From Poseidonibacter lekithochrous (GTDB lineage Bacteria; Campylobacterota; Campylobacteria; Campylobacterales; Arcobacteraceae): a stretch of 44,461 bases of DNA. The translations under genes and the position numbers were made by a program. Of this stretch, positions 8,762 to 17,874 are shown piece after piece. Under the pieces are notes generated by a model. It worked only from the letters and a program-made list of their open reading frames with translations, made no database searches and was not told where the DNA came from. Location: the NCBI RefSeq assembly GCF_018861145.1, contig NZ_JAHKQT010000012.1, positions 1 to 44,461 on the forward strand. The letters run 5' to 3'. Positions within the stretch are counted from its first letter, which is position 1. Each line of letters starts with the position of its first letter.

Positions 8762-8876
8762 TATATTCTCTTTTTAAATTTATTTCTTTTCTAAAGTATG
8801 ATAACAGTTCTAATATAAACTCTTCTTTAAAGTTACTATTTATAGTATCTAAAAGTTTTTTAATCTTGATTTTCAT
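8751..8876 (-). CDS. Small ORF (41 aa), possibly coupled to the downstream glycosyltransferase
   Basis: In the gap between the hydrolase and glycosyltransferase genes, the minus strand has an ATG at 8876 preceded by AGGAATTAAAT. A lysine-rich 41-residue frame (MKIKIKKLLDTIN...) ends at a TGA inside the glycosyltransferase start region, 11 bp past its ATG. The product would be basic and helical with no membrane segment. The ribosome site and overlap look like a real coupled leader ORF, but it could also be the remnant of a longer gene. I recognise no family. The remaining stretch, 8877-8969, holds no gene that I can see. Confidence 0.42.
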   Translation of the reverse strand: MKIKIKKLLDTINSNFKEEFILELLSYFRKEINLKREYNAY

Positions 8877-8969
8877 ATTTAATTCCTATATTTTGTGATA
8901 CGATTTTCTTTTGATATCGGTATAAATTCATCTCTTTTTTTAATTATATGAATATGATTTTCAGAGATC

Positions 8970-10229
8970 TTATTTAAATCTAGCCTTGATTTCCTCAATT
9001 CTATTTTTTTGATTATTATTACTTTTTGAATATATGGATTCAAGAATTTCTAAACCTTGATTTAACTCTCCAATTTCTAATAATGATTCTCCTAAAAGAA
9101 GTTTTGCATGATGATGATTAGGACGATATTCTAAAAAATAATTCATATACTTAATTGTATATTCAAAATTCTTTGTTAAATATAAATTTACTGCATGTTC
9201 ATATAATAGTTCAATTGAAGAATCTAAAATATCAGGGGAATGTAATGTATCTACTAAACTACTGTATTTTAAAGACTCTTCAATATTTTCTTTTCTTAAT
9301 AATCTTACAAGTTCTGGATAAGATTCTGATAAATGCAAGTTATACTTTATTGATTGCATTAAGAAGTATATTGATTCAGAAGGATTTATTAACGCAAGCG
9401 ATTTTCCTAACCAGCAAGCTACAAGTGATTTTATACTACGAGATTTAGTATTCTCAAAAACACCAATAGCTTGAGCTTTTGTATGATTTTTTAATATAGA
9501 CATATGATATTCCATCATTAATCTATATAAAATCTCAATTTCATTTAAATTCGAATTAACTATACTATCCCCAATTTCAAATGAACTTTCTATCTTTTCT
9601 ATTAAATTATTAGTTAAAAATAAGTCAGATAGTTCAAATTTATTCATAAGTACAGGGGGTATTGAATGAGTATGATTTTTTAATGGAATAATTTTTATTC
9701 TATCATCATGATTTATTTTTGCCGCAGAGAAAATATCAATTATATCTCTCTCTCCAAATATAAAAATAGCTTCTTTAAAGCTTGAACAACAAATCAAGTT
9801 ATTTAAATCAGGTATCTCTAGTCCCTTCTTTTTTAGAAAATATTTTTTACTATTGCTATTTTCTAGAAATAACTCGGTTTCAATTCCTGTGCATATAATA
9901 CGATCAAAATTTAAAGCTGTACCAACCAATAATGCTCCATATGCTCCCATAGAACCACCTAAAGCTATTTTTGTACCTTTTAAATTGTATTCTTTTATTA
10001 TATTTTCAACAATATTGTTATAGTACTTAATCCCATCATTTTTACCTAATGGTGATTTTAAATACCATGTATTTTCTGGACAATTAAGATATAAAATATT
10101 TAGGTTAGCATCTTTAAATTGATTGCTAAATGAAAATTTACCAATAGGAACAGTTGCTGCACTAAAAACTACAAGAATATCATTAGATTCATTTTTTTTA
10201 AAAAGAAAAAAATCTTCTTTTTTAATCAT
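8970..10229 (-). CDS. Alpha/beta-hydrolase domain protein with TPR-like C-terminal half
   Basis: I take the ATG at 10229, which shares ATGA with the stop of the upstream gene and has GGAAAA about 7 nt before it. A GTG at 10241 would add four residues. The 419-residue protein has an alpha/beta-hydrolase N-terminal half with the nucleophile elbow GGSMGAYGAL (S93), an acid candidate at D162 or D165 (FGERDIIDIF) and a histidine candidate at H186 or H188 (KNHTHS). From about residue 230 it becomes all-helical with TPR-like units near the end. Hydrolases of this type act as esterases or acyltransferases, so adding or removing O-acyl groups on the capsule is possible. The lack of a signal peptide points to the cytoplasm. 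Substrate unknown. Confidence 0.66.
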   Translation of the reverse strand: MIKKEDFFLFKKNESNDILVVFSAATVPIGKFSFSNQFKDANLNILYLNCPENTWYLKSPLGKNDGIKYYNNIVENIIKEYNLKGTKIALGGSMGAYGALLVGTALNFDRIICTGIETELFLENSNSKKYFLKKKGLEIPDLNNLICCSSFKEAIFIFGERDIIDIFSAAKINHDDRIKIIPLKNHTHSIPPVLMNKFELSDLFLTNNLIEKIESSFEIGDSIVNSNLNEIEILYRLMMEYHMSILKNHTKAQAIGVFENTKSRSIKSLVACWLGKSLALINPSESIYFLMQSIKYNLHLSESYPELVRLLRKENIEESLKYSSLVDTLHSPDILDSSIELLYEHAVNLYLTKNFEYTIKYMNYFLEYRPNHHHAKLLLGESLLEIGELNQGLEILESIYSKSNNNQKNRIEEIKARFK

Positions 10230-11770
10230 GATATTTTCCACTTCTCATGCCAAATCCCAATTTCTTTAAGTTGTTTCATTTCATCTGAAAGTTTTATTTT
10301 CATATATTCCATCCATTCTTCAGGTAACTCAAACTCTTTGGTTTTATTTACTTTCTTTTCTAGATTTTCTGTAGTTGGTTCTATTTCTTCGACACCTAAA
10401 AACCTTTGTACTTCTAAAAGCATTTTTACAGGGTCTTCTCTAAAGTCTTCAAAATAAAGTATCATCAACTCATCATCCTTTAGATTTTCTTTGAGTAGTT
10501 TATAGTTTCTTGTATACTCAGCATTTATCCAAAAAAAGTGTTTGTCTAAAAGTTCTTTAAAGTGTTCAAACCCAACTTCAAGTGCTTCGTCCTCTCTATT
10601 TACCCATTTCATGTGAAACTTATAATGTGACCATAATCTTTTTAGTGGATCTCTTAGTGTATATATTACTTTTATATTTTTCCCAATTTTTCGTACATTA
10701 TCCCAACCATCTTTATCCATTTGGCAATAAAGATTAGAAAAATCTGCATTAAACTTCCTGTCTTTATTTAGTGAAAAAAGACTTTGATACCAATCATTAT
10801 CTATCTCTTTTGGTCTTGCATAATTAGAATACCAATAAATCTCTTCCATATTTTGAGAAATAAAAGCTGGATTACCTTTTGCATATTTCTCCATTATGGG
10901 TTTAAATTTTAAAATTCTATTACGATGATTTAATTGATTTTCTATACCTACTTTATTTGCAAAATAGTGTATCTCTTTTTCTGGCGTAAAATAAATCTCA
11001 GGATGGTCTTTTAGTTGCTCATACAACCAAGTTGTTCCAGCTTTCATCGCACCAACACTTAAAAATAAATTTTCAATCATAACTTCCCTTTTTTCTTTTA
11101 TTTTATATAAAACACTAAAACGATTATATTTATCATGTTTACAGTTTATCTCTTCTCTTTGTTCCAATTTATCTTTCGAAAGATCATATGGGCTAATATC
11201 CAAATTTATAAGATGAAAATACCAATTTGGGATATTATTATTTTTTTTTATATTTTCTTCATCATGATTTTTATCAATATCATAAGTAGTTGTAAGAAAA
11301 TATTTTGAATCTGCTGAATATATTTTATCTAATACTTCTGTTATTATGCTAGGTTTCATATGAAATAAAACATCCCTACAAATAATCAAATCAACTTTTG
11401 GATACTCTTCAGTAACAATATCTTTTAGTTGAAAAGTAGTATTTTTATTTCCATACTTTTTATTTAATTCGTCTATTAATTTAGGATGAGAGTCCCAACC
11501 AATATAATTAAAATCTTCAAATCCTTTTTCTTTACGTATTTGGTCTATAAGTATAGAAAACCAATTCCAATCTCCACAACCTAAATCAAGAAGAGATTTA
11601 ATATTATATTTTTTTACAATTTGAAGTATAAATTCTGATACTTCTTTTGTGTTATTTATATAACTTCCTGGTCCAGATGCAGATTCTCTATGTCCGACTT
11701 TTTTTTCATTTAATCCAAATTCAACAAATTGTTTTGCAGAATCAAAATTTGTATTGTTTTTTTCAATCAT
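10226..11770 (-). CDS. Fusion of SAM-dependent methyltransferase and sulfotransferase
   Basis: The 514-residue frame joins two enzymes. Residues 1-225 are a class I methyltransferase with motif I LLDLGCGDWNW at 60-70 and a post-motif acid and strand (DLIICRDVLFHM). Residues 231-514 are a sulfotransferase with the 5'-phosphosulfate loop VGAMKAGTTW at 239-248 and the 3'-phosphate element YTLRDPLKRLWSHYK. The second part begins with Met231 (ATG at 11080), preceded by AGGGAAG, so it could also be made alone as a 284-residue protein. The two domains are joined with almost no linker, as expected from loss of a stop codon between two adjacent genes. It overlaps its neighbours by 8 and 4 bp. An A9 tract at 11241-11249 lies in the methyltransferase part. 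Confidence 0.85.
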   Translation of the reverse strand: MIEKNNTNFDSAKQFVEFGLNEKKVGHRESASGPGSYINNTKEVSEFILQIVKKYNIKSLLDLGCGDWNWFSILIDQIRKEKGFEDFNYIGWDSHPKLIDELNKKYGNKNTTFQLKDIVTEEYPKVDLIICRDVLFHMKPSIITEVLDKIYSADSKYFLTTTYDIDKNHDEENIKKNNNIPNWYFHLINLDISPYDLSKDKLEQREEINCKHDKYNRFSVLYKIKEKREVMIENLFLSVGAMKAGTTWLYEQLKDHPEIYFTPEKEIHYFANKVGIENQLNHRNRILKFKPIMEKYAKGNPAFISQNMEEIYWYSNYARPKEIDNDWYQSLFSLNKDRKFNADFSNLYCQMDKDGWDNVRKIGKNIKVIYTLRDPLKRLWSHYKFHMKWVNREDEALEVGFEHFKELLDKHFFWINAEYTRNYKLLKENLKDDELMILYFEDFREDPVKMLLEVQRFLGVEEIEPTTENLEKKVNKTKEFELPEEWMEYMKIKLSDEMKQLKEIGIWHEKWKIS

Positions 11771-14700
11771 TTAAAAATTTCTCTAAACTTTTCACTTGTT
11801 CTTCTACTATAGATACATTTCCTTTTGGTGCTAGGCTTTTGTATCTTATCCAATCTTTATCTATCTCTTCTAGTGTATTTTCTATTGCTGTTTGTGTTGG
11901 TTCTATGACAAAGCCATTTTCCCCATCACTTACATCTTCCCCAATTCCACCTAAGTTACTAGCTACTATCCAACATCCACAAGCGGCTGCTTCTCTTGTA
12001 ACTAGTCCAAAACTTTCAGGCCATATAGAAGGTGCAAAAAGTACATCTATTTTACTATATAAAGCTACCATTTCGTCTTGATTTTGTCTTCCTATAAACT
12101 TCACATCTACTTCACCCCATTTTTCAAAAGAGATATATCCTTCATCTTTTGAGTGGTCTACTATAAGGTATTCTTGGTTTTCAGGTTGTAGTTTGATAAC
12201 TGCTTTTTTAAGTATATCAAAACCTTTATGAGAACTCATACCTCCTATATGACCACATACTACTTTTTGAGTATTTGAGGTGTCTTTTTCTAGCCATTTT
12301 ATCTTACTAGAGATTCCATTTTTAGTTACTTTTATATCTGGTATTCCATTTTTTCTATATATATCTGCAAAAGATTCAGATACAGTTAGTATATGCTGTG
12401 CATCTAGTAAAAGTGACTTTAAATATGCAGATCTTTCTATAGACATATCCAAAGTCATATTTTCATTAAGTACTCTTTTGTAAAATGGATCTGGATGACC
12501 ATCTGGATAGACTTTGTCATTTTTATCTACTAAGAACTGATGGTCAGATATCCACCATGCATCATGAGCTGTGATTATATATGGTATTTTCATATCTTTT
12601 GTAGCTTCTACTATAGATGCAGTTAATCTTTGAACACAATGAAAGTGAACTTTATCAGGAGCTTCAAGCTCTAAAAACTTTGTAAACAAATCATACATAT
12701 TTTCATCTTGTGGGTGCCAATCCATATGTTCTCTATATAATATATTTGCTTTATAAACTCTAGCACCTTTGTAGTTGTATGCAGACATTTTATATGGTTC
12801 TAAACACTCAATTTCAGAGGTAAATACACATATTTCATACTCGTCTTTGTATTTGTCTATTAGTAAATCAAAGTTATCAGCTACTACTCTTGTAGCTCCA
12901 CCGATTGATTCAGGTGGGAAAAATACATTTACCAAGGCGATTTTTTTTCTTTTTTTATCACGTTTTGTGTAGTTTTTATCTACTAATAAGTTTAAGTTTT
13001 CACTTAGTTCTAATCCTAGAGATTCTATACTATATTCGTCTTTTATTCTTTTTGCTACATTTGAGCCTATATTTTTTCTAAGTGTTTTATCTTCTATTAG
13101 TTGTTTTATATTTATATACCATTCTTCAGGTGTATTTGCTATAAAGCCATCTTCTCCTTCTTTTATGACATCTAAATAATTTTGTGTACCACTTACTATA
13201 GAAGGTATATAAAAACATCCCGCTTCAAACCATTTAAGCTCACTTTTTGTATCTGTTATCTCATCTTTATGTAAGACTGCAAGATTTATATCTGCTTGTT
13301 TTAAGTAGTTGTAGTATGCTTTTATATTAACTTTTGGCAAAGTAACAACTTGCTTAGTGTATTTGTCTAAAAATTTTTTTGGAAGAGTTAGATGTCCTAC
13401 TATTACCATTCGTAGATGTTTAAACTCTTTGAAAAGTCTTTCCAATGCTGGCACAACTAAGTCAATAAAGTCTTGATTATGTGCTAGGGTACCACTTCCA
13501 TAAAAAAGATCAATTGTGTTTTTATTAGCTTTCTCTATCTCGCTCACTGTTGAAAAAGAGTCTAATCCATTTCTATGAAGTAAGCAAACTTTTTTACTCA
13601 CAATACTTTGAAGTTTTTCTTGTAAAGGTATAGTTGAAGCCATACCATATTGACAAAGCTTAGCTATTGAGTTCATCTTTGTCATACCTAAAGTTAAACT
13701 ATGATAGGCATCTATATCAACATTTCCTCCGTAATTTTTAATATCATCAGGATAAATAGGATCAAATAGTAAATCATCTATTTCATATATTGAGATTTTA
13801 TTTAGAGCATTTACCTTTGCAAGTGTTTTGATGATATTAACTCTTGAAGGAACTCTGTAAAATATCACTATATCAAAAAATGGAACGATATCTTCCTTTT
13901 CATGAAGCTTTGTCCAGTCTATTGTCTCTACATTGTAATTTTGTGCTTCTAACTGCTCAACTTTTTGATCTATTCTATATCTTACACATTGTTCTACATG
14001 ATAATCAGCTATTATTAAAACATTTTTTTTGTTTATAGTGTTATATTCTTCTAGTTTATCTTCACCTTTATATAGCTTAAAATATGTTTCATAAGTATAT
14101 TTTGTCACATCGTTAATACTATTTAATAACATCGTTCTATCTTGGTTAATAAGATAATTATTGTAATAACTATGTTTTTTTTCTTGATAATATTCTTCCA
14201 ATAAAAAACTAATTTTTTGTTTATAGTGTTCTGCAGATGTAGGTATAGCTAATACACCTTCTAATAGTGTGTCTATAGCATTTTCTAAATCGTTTAAATT
14301 TTCATAACAAACAGCAAGGTTTTCATAGACAAATTTTAATTGTTTATTAAGGGATAATGCTTCTTTATAATAAAGAATTGCATCTTTATAATTTTGATGT
14401 TCAAAATTTATATTACCTTTGTATTCTAAGACTTTATGGTTTTTTGCAAAGTATAAAGATAGATTAAGATACTTATCAGCTACACTTATATTTTTCATAA
14501 TAAGAAAGTTTTCTGCTAAAAGTAAATAAAATTCGCTATTGATTATATTGTTATTTGAAATCTTTAATGGATTAAAGTTTATACCAGTTATATTATCTAT
14601 AAATGATTTCATATTAATATCTATAGTATTAAAACTTTGTAATGTTTTATAAAAATCATTTTTTAAATATCTATTTAATTTAATAATTATTTCATCATTA

Positions 14701-15221
14701 AAATTTCTAGATTTTAATAAATCTATAAAACTGATAGACCTATGCTCTTTTTCTCCATATCTTATATAATGAAATAAAAGATCAAAGTTTTCATCATCTA
14801 TTGCTTCTAAATCTTCATAATAGTTTTTATAAAACTCTAAATCAAAACCATTTTTTTGTAGTTTTTCGTAGTATTCTAATTCTTCATCACTATATTCATC
14901 TTCTGTATCTTCAATATCTTTATCAGGATTAGATTCCTTTTCATTTACAAACCTATTTTCATCTCTTCCAAATAAAATATAATGAATAAAAGGATAGCTT
15001 TCATCTTCTTTTACATCAGTGTAAAACTCTCGATACCAAATAGGATCAAAGTGTTCATTTGGTTTTCTGTCTTCTTTCATACCTTTTTGAATATAGTGCT
15101 CCAATGGTGTTATATCTGCTAATCTAACATCACGATATGTTTTTAAGTAAAAGTTTTTATCAAATAATCCACTTTTCTTTATAAGAGTTTTTATATCTAC
15201 TTGTTCTTTATTTTTAGGCAT
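11763..15221 (-). CDS. Large multidomain protein with two GT4-like glycosyltransferase domains
   Basis: The 1152-residue protein has, in order: a repeat module at about 18-92 (FDKNFYL..YRDV..HY..G..EDR, then FDPIWYREFY.DV..HY.LFG..ENR) and a weaker copy at 124-161; TPR-like helices at about 230-345; a first GT-B domain at about 398-735 (VLIIADYHVEQC, VGHLTLP, SELKWFEAGCF); and a second GT4 domain at about 758-1150 with a glycine-rich start (FFPPESIGGATR), GHIGGMSSHKG and the E-x7-E motif in PESFGLVTREAA. It probably adds two sugars in succession. The N-terminal module is strongly similar to that of the next gene downstream of kpsD (15214-17874). It shares 8 bp with that gene and with the fusion gene after it. 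Donors cannot be named. Confidence 0.85.
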   Translation of the reverse strand: MPKNKEQVDIKTLIKKSGLFDKNFYLKTYRDVRLADITPLEHYIQKGMKEDRKPNEHFDPIWYREFYTDVKEDESYPFIHYILFGRDENRFVNEKESNPDKDIEDTEDEYSDEELEYYEKLQKNGFDLEFYKNYYEDLEAIDDENFDLLFHYIRYGEKEHRSISFIDLLKSRNFNDEIIIKLNRYLKNDFYKTLQSFNTIDINMKSFIDNITGINFNPLKISNNNIINSEFYLLLAENFLIMKNISVADKYLNLSLYFAKNHKVLEYKGNINFEHQNYKDAILYYKEALSLNKQLKFVYENLAVCYENLNDLENAIDTLLEGVLAIPTSAEHYKQKISFLLEEYYQEKKHSYYNNYLINQDRTMLLNSINDVTKYTYETYFKLYKGEDKLEEYNTINKKNVLIIADYHVEQCVRYRIDQKVEQLEAQNYNVETIDWTKLHEKEDIVPFFDIVIFYRVPSRVNIIKTLAKVNALNKISIYEIDDLLFDPIYPDDIKNYGGNVDIDAYHSLTLGMTKMNSIAKLCQYGMASTIPLQEKLQSIVSKKVCLLHRNGLDSFSTVSEIEKANKNTIDLFYGSGTLAHNQDFIDLVVPALERLFKEFKHLRMVIVGHLTLPKKFLDKYTKQVVTLPKVNIKAYYNYLKQADINLAVLHKDEITDTKSELKWFEAGCFYIPSIVSGTQNYLDVIKEGEDGFIANTPEEWYINIKQLIEDKTLRKNIGSNVAKRIKDEYSIESLGLELSENLNLLVDKNYTKRDKKRKKIALVNVFFPPESIGGATRVVADNFDLLIDKYKDEYEICVFTSEIECLEPYKMSAYNYKGARVYKANILYREHMDWHPQDENMYDLFTKFLELEAPDKVHFHCVQRLTASIVEATKDMKIPYIITAHDAWWISDHQFLVDKNDKVYPDGHPDPFYKRVLNENMTLDMSIERSAYLKSLLLDAQHILTVSESFADIYRKNGIPDIKVTKNGISSKIKWLEKDTSNTQKVVCGHIGGMSSHKGFDILKKAVIKLQPENQEYLIVDHSKDEGYISFEKWGEVDVKFIGRQNQDEMVALYSKIDVLFAPSIWPESFGLVTREAAACGCWIVASNLGGIGEDVSDGENGFVIEPTQTAIENTLEEIDKDWIRYKSLAPKGNVSIVEEQVKSLEKFLND

Positions 15222-17874
15222 GTATTTTCCCTTTTATCTCAAAGTTTTCTTTTGTCAAAGTTAAGTTGATATTATAAAATGGATCTCCATTTTCAAGTAT
15301 ATCTTTATGTCTGTTTTGCATAAATTTCACTTCCTTATTAAATCTTTCTACTTTTTCAGGATTGTCTTCTGTTCCTCTTGATATTGATTCATGATGATAA
15401 GCTTCACAATAAGGAGTATAAATATTTTTATATCCTTTTTCTTGCACTCTTAGACAAAAGTCTACATCATTGAAAGCGATTTTTAAATCCTCTTGATTTA
15501 GTCCTTTTACTTCGTCATAGATTGATTTCTTTATCATTAGACAAGCTGCTGTTACTGCTGATATATTTTGAATTATAGATTCTCGTCCCATATATCCAGG
15601 AGTATTTTTATCTAAATGTTTGAAATTATGCCCTGCTAAAGTCAATATACCCATTGTAACACCTGCATGTTGAATAGTATCATTTGGATAGTAAAGTTTC
15701 GCTCCAACACATCCTATATCTTTTCTTTGTGCATGCATTAGCATTTCTTCTATCCAGTTTGTAGAAATGATTTCTATGTCATTGTTTAAAAGTAAAATAT
15801 ATTCACCTTTTGCATGATTGTTAACGGCATGATTATTAATATCTGAATAATTAAAAGGTACATTATACTCATAGAAGTTTATTCTTCTATCTAGTTCTTT
15901 TATTCTATTCATTTCATCAAATGTTTCTTTTTCTTGACTATTATTACTTATTCCAATTATTTCAAAATTTTTATATGTAGATTTTTCAAGAATTGACTCA
16001 ATACACATTTTTAATAATTCTGGTTTATCTTTAAAAGGTATGATAATACTCACTAGTGGATCATCTATGATTTTATACTCAACTTTATAAGTCCCTGGAT
16101 ATTTTCCATTAAATACTTCTGCTTGTATATTTCTTCTTTTCATAGCATTTTCTAGTGCCTTTTTCCCTGCTTCTTGAGCATAAGATTTATCACTAAATTC
16201 AGCAGCAGTAGATCCTGGAACCTTTCTCCAATGATATAGTACTTTGGGAATATGAACTATATTATTTGTATGTTCTAATACTTTTAGATATAAGTCATAA
16301 TCTTGAGATCCTTCTAATCCGACAGCCCATCCTCCAACTCTTTCAATAAGTGACTTTCTTATCACCCCTAGATGACTTATATAGTTTTGAGATAAGAACA
16401 TATCAGGAGCAAAATCAGGTTTAAAATGAGGCTCTGAATATGAATCATCCATTTCTAACTTATCTTCATCACTATAAATAAAGTCAGCATTTGTTTTATT
16501 TATAGTTTTTACTACTTCATATAGTGCATTTGGTGTTAGTTCATCGTCATTGTCCATTAGAGCTATATACTCACCATTTGCAAGTTTTAACGCTGCATTT
16601 GATGCACCTGATATATTTACGTTTTTTTCCAAAAACTTAATCTTGATTTTATCATCATTTATATTTTTTAGATAGTTTATCGTCTCTTCTTTTGTACTTT
16701 TATCATCTGCTATACATAGTTCCCAGTTTTTATACCACTGATTATGAAGTGATTTAATAGCTAAATCAATCCATTTTTCATCTACATTATATACAGGCAT
16801 GATAATTGATATTAGAGGTTTACTAGAAAAACTGTTTATTTCACTAATTATTTTATTGTTTATTATAGGTTCTTTATATATATATGTATATGTATTATTA
16901 GGAATAGGTCTTATTCCATTTAACATTTCTTTTAAACCATGGAGCAAAAAATGCTCGTATGGAGAAGTTATAGTATGACTTTTAACAGCTTCTAAAACAT
17001 CCTCAAAATATAATAAATAGATTGATTCACTAATCAATGGAAGTTCTTTATGAATTTTTCTTTTCCCAAATCTAACTTCTGTTATACCATGTTGAATAAA
17101 ATGCTCAAAGCCATTTTGTATTTCTTTTTTTTCTATCGCTTTTTTTACATCATTATTTACCATTAAATATGATTCTTCATCAAAATTGTTTTTTAATTTT
17201 TCTATTAATTCTTTTGTTAATTCAAAAGGATAATATCCCCCAATTTCTCTTTCTAATAATAAAAATTCTTTGTGTCCATATTCTAGAAAATGGTTAAAAG
17301 CAGAAGTATAAACATCATTTTTATTATTAGTTATATATTCTTCTTCATTAAAAAATGGATACTCTATACCTAGTCTTCTTTTTCCTGATTTTATTTCATC
17401 ATATCCAAATGATATAAAGTGAGATTGTGCATCAGGTATAAGACCTTTTTCTATATCTTTTTTTATATCAGGATTAACAGATAAATAGCTATCACTATTT
17501 ATATTTTGAAATAATTCTTTTTTTATAGAAGATTTTATCTCTTCTTGCTTATTTATCTCATCTTTTTTTTTGTTTAAAAATTCTTTTTCATTTCTTGCTC
17601 TATTTTCTTTTTGACCAAAAAGTACATAATGATTAAAAGCATATATATCGCTTTCTTTTACATCTTTATAAAATTCTTTATACCAAATTGGATCAAAATC
17701 TTTATTTGGTTTTCTATCTTCTTTTATTCCATATTTAACATAATGGTCAATTGGTAGAATATCAGCAGCTCTAACATCATGATATGTTCTAAGATAAAAA
17801 ATCTTGTCAAATAAATTGTTTTTTTCAATACGTTTTTTTAGATTTTTTAATCTTTTCTTTTCCTTGTTAAACAT
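15214..17874 (-). CDS. Multidomain protein with two GT2 glycosyltransferase domains and N-terminal repeats
   Basis: The 886-residue protein carries a run of about six short units in residues 20-320, each with Y-[LI]-x-x-N-x-D-V or similar followed by H-[FY]-x-x-x-G-x-x-E. GT2 domain one is at about 353-560 (ISIIMPVYN, metal site DNDD at 441-444, GSQDYDLYLK, YHWR). GT2 domain two is at about 606-840 (VSIIIPFKDK, NNDI at 697-700, FNDVDFCLR). The second domain has N-N-D in place of the usual D-x-D, as is common in this family. Both should transfer sugars from nucleotide donors in the cytoplasm. Its C-terminal half is closely related to the 624-residue protein at 20013-21887. It overlaps the upstream sulfotransferase by one base (TAATG). 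An A9 tract lies at 17563-17571. Confidence 0.88.
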   Translation of the reverse strand: MFNKEKKRLKNLKKRIEKNNLFDKIFYLRTYHDVRAADILPIDHYVKYGIKEDRKPNKDFDPIWYKEFYKDVKESDIYAFNHYVLFGQKENRARNEKEFLNKKKDEINKQEEIKSSIKKELFQNINSDSYLSVNPDIKKDIEKGLIPDAQSHFISFGYDEIKSGKRRLGIEYPFFNEEEYITNNKNDVYTSAFNHFLEYGHKEFLLLEREIGGYYPFELTKELIEKLKNNFDEESYLMVNNDVKKAIEKKEIQNGFEHFIQHGITEVRFGKRKIHKELPLISESIYLLYFEDVLEAVKSHTITSPYEHFLLHGLKEMLNGIRPIPNNTYTYIYKEPIINNKIISEINSFSSKPLISIIMPVYNVDEKWIDLAIKSLHNQWYKNWELCIADDKSTKEETINYLKNINDDKIKIKFLEKNVNISGASNAALKLANGEYIALMDNDDELTPNALYEVVKTINKTNADFIYSDEDKLEMDDSYSEPHFKPDFAPDMFLSQNYISHLGVIRKSLIERVGGWAVGLEGSQDYDLYLKVLEHTNNIVHIPKVLYHWRKVPGSTAAEFSDKSYAQEAGKKALENAMKRRNIQAEVFNGKYPGTYKVEYKIIDDPLVSIIIPFKDKPELLKMCIESILEKSTYKNFEIIGISNNSQEKETFDEMNRIKELDRRINFYEYNVPFNYSDINNHAVNNHAKGEYILLLNNDIEIISTNWIEEMLMHAQRKDIGCVGAKLYYPNDTIQHAGVTMGILTLAGHNFKHLDKNTPGYMGRESIIQNISAVTAACLMIKKSIYDEVKGLNQEDLKIAFNDVDFCLRVQEKGYKNIYTPYCEAYHHESISRGTEDNPEKVERFNKEVKFMQNRHKDILENGDPFYNINLTLTKENFEIKGKIHA

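Noticed and set aside
11647-12081. Plus-strand open frame of about 144 codons across two capsule genes
   Set aside because: It lies antisense to two motif-bearing enzymes, with no start signal and low-complexity composition.
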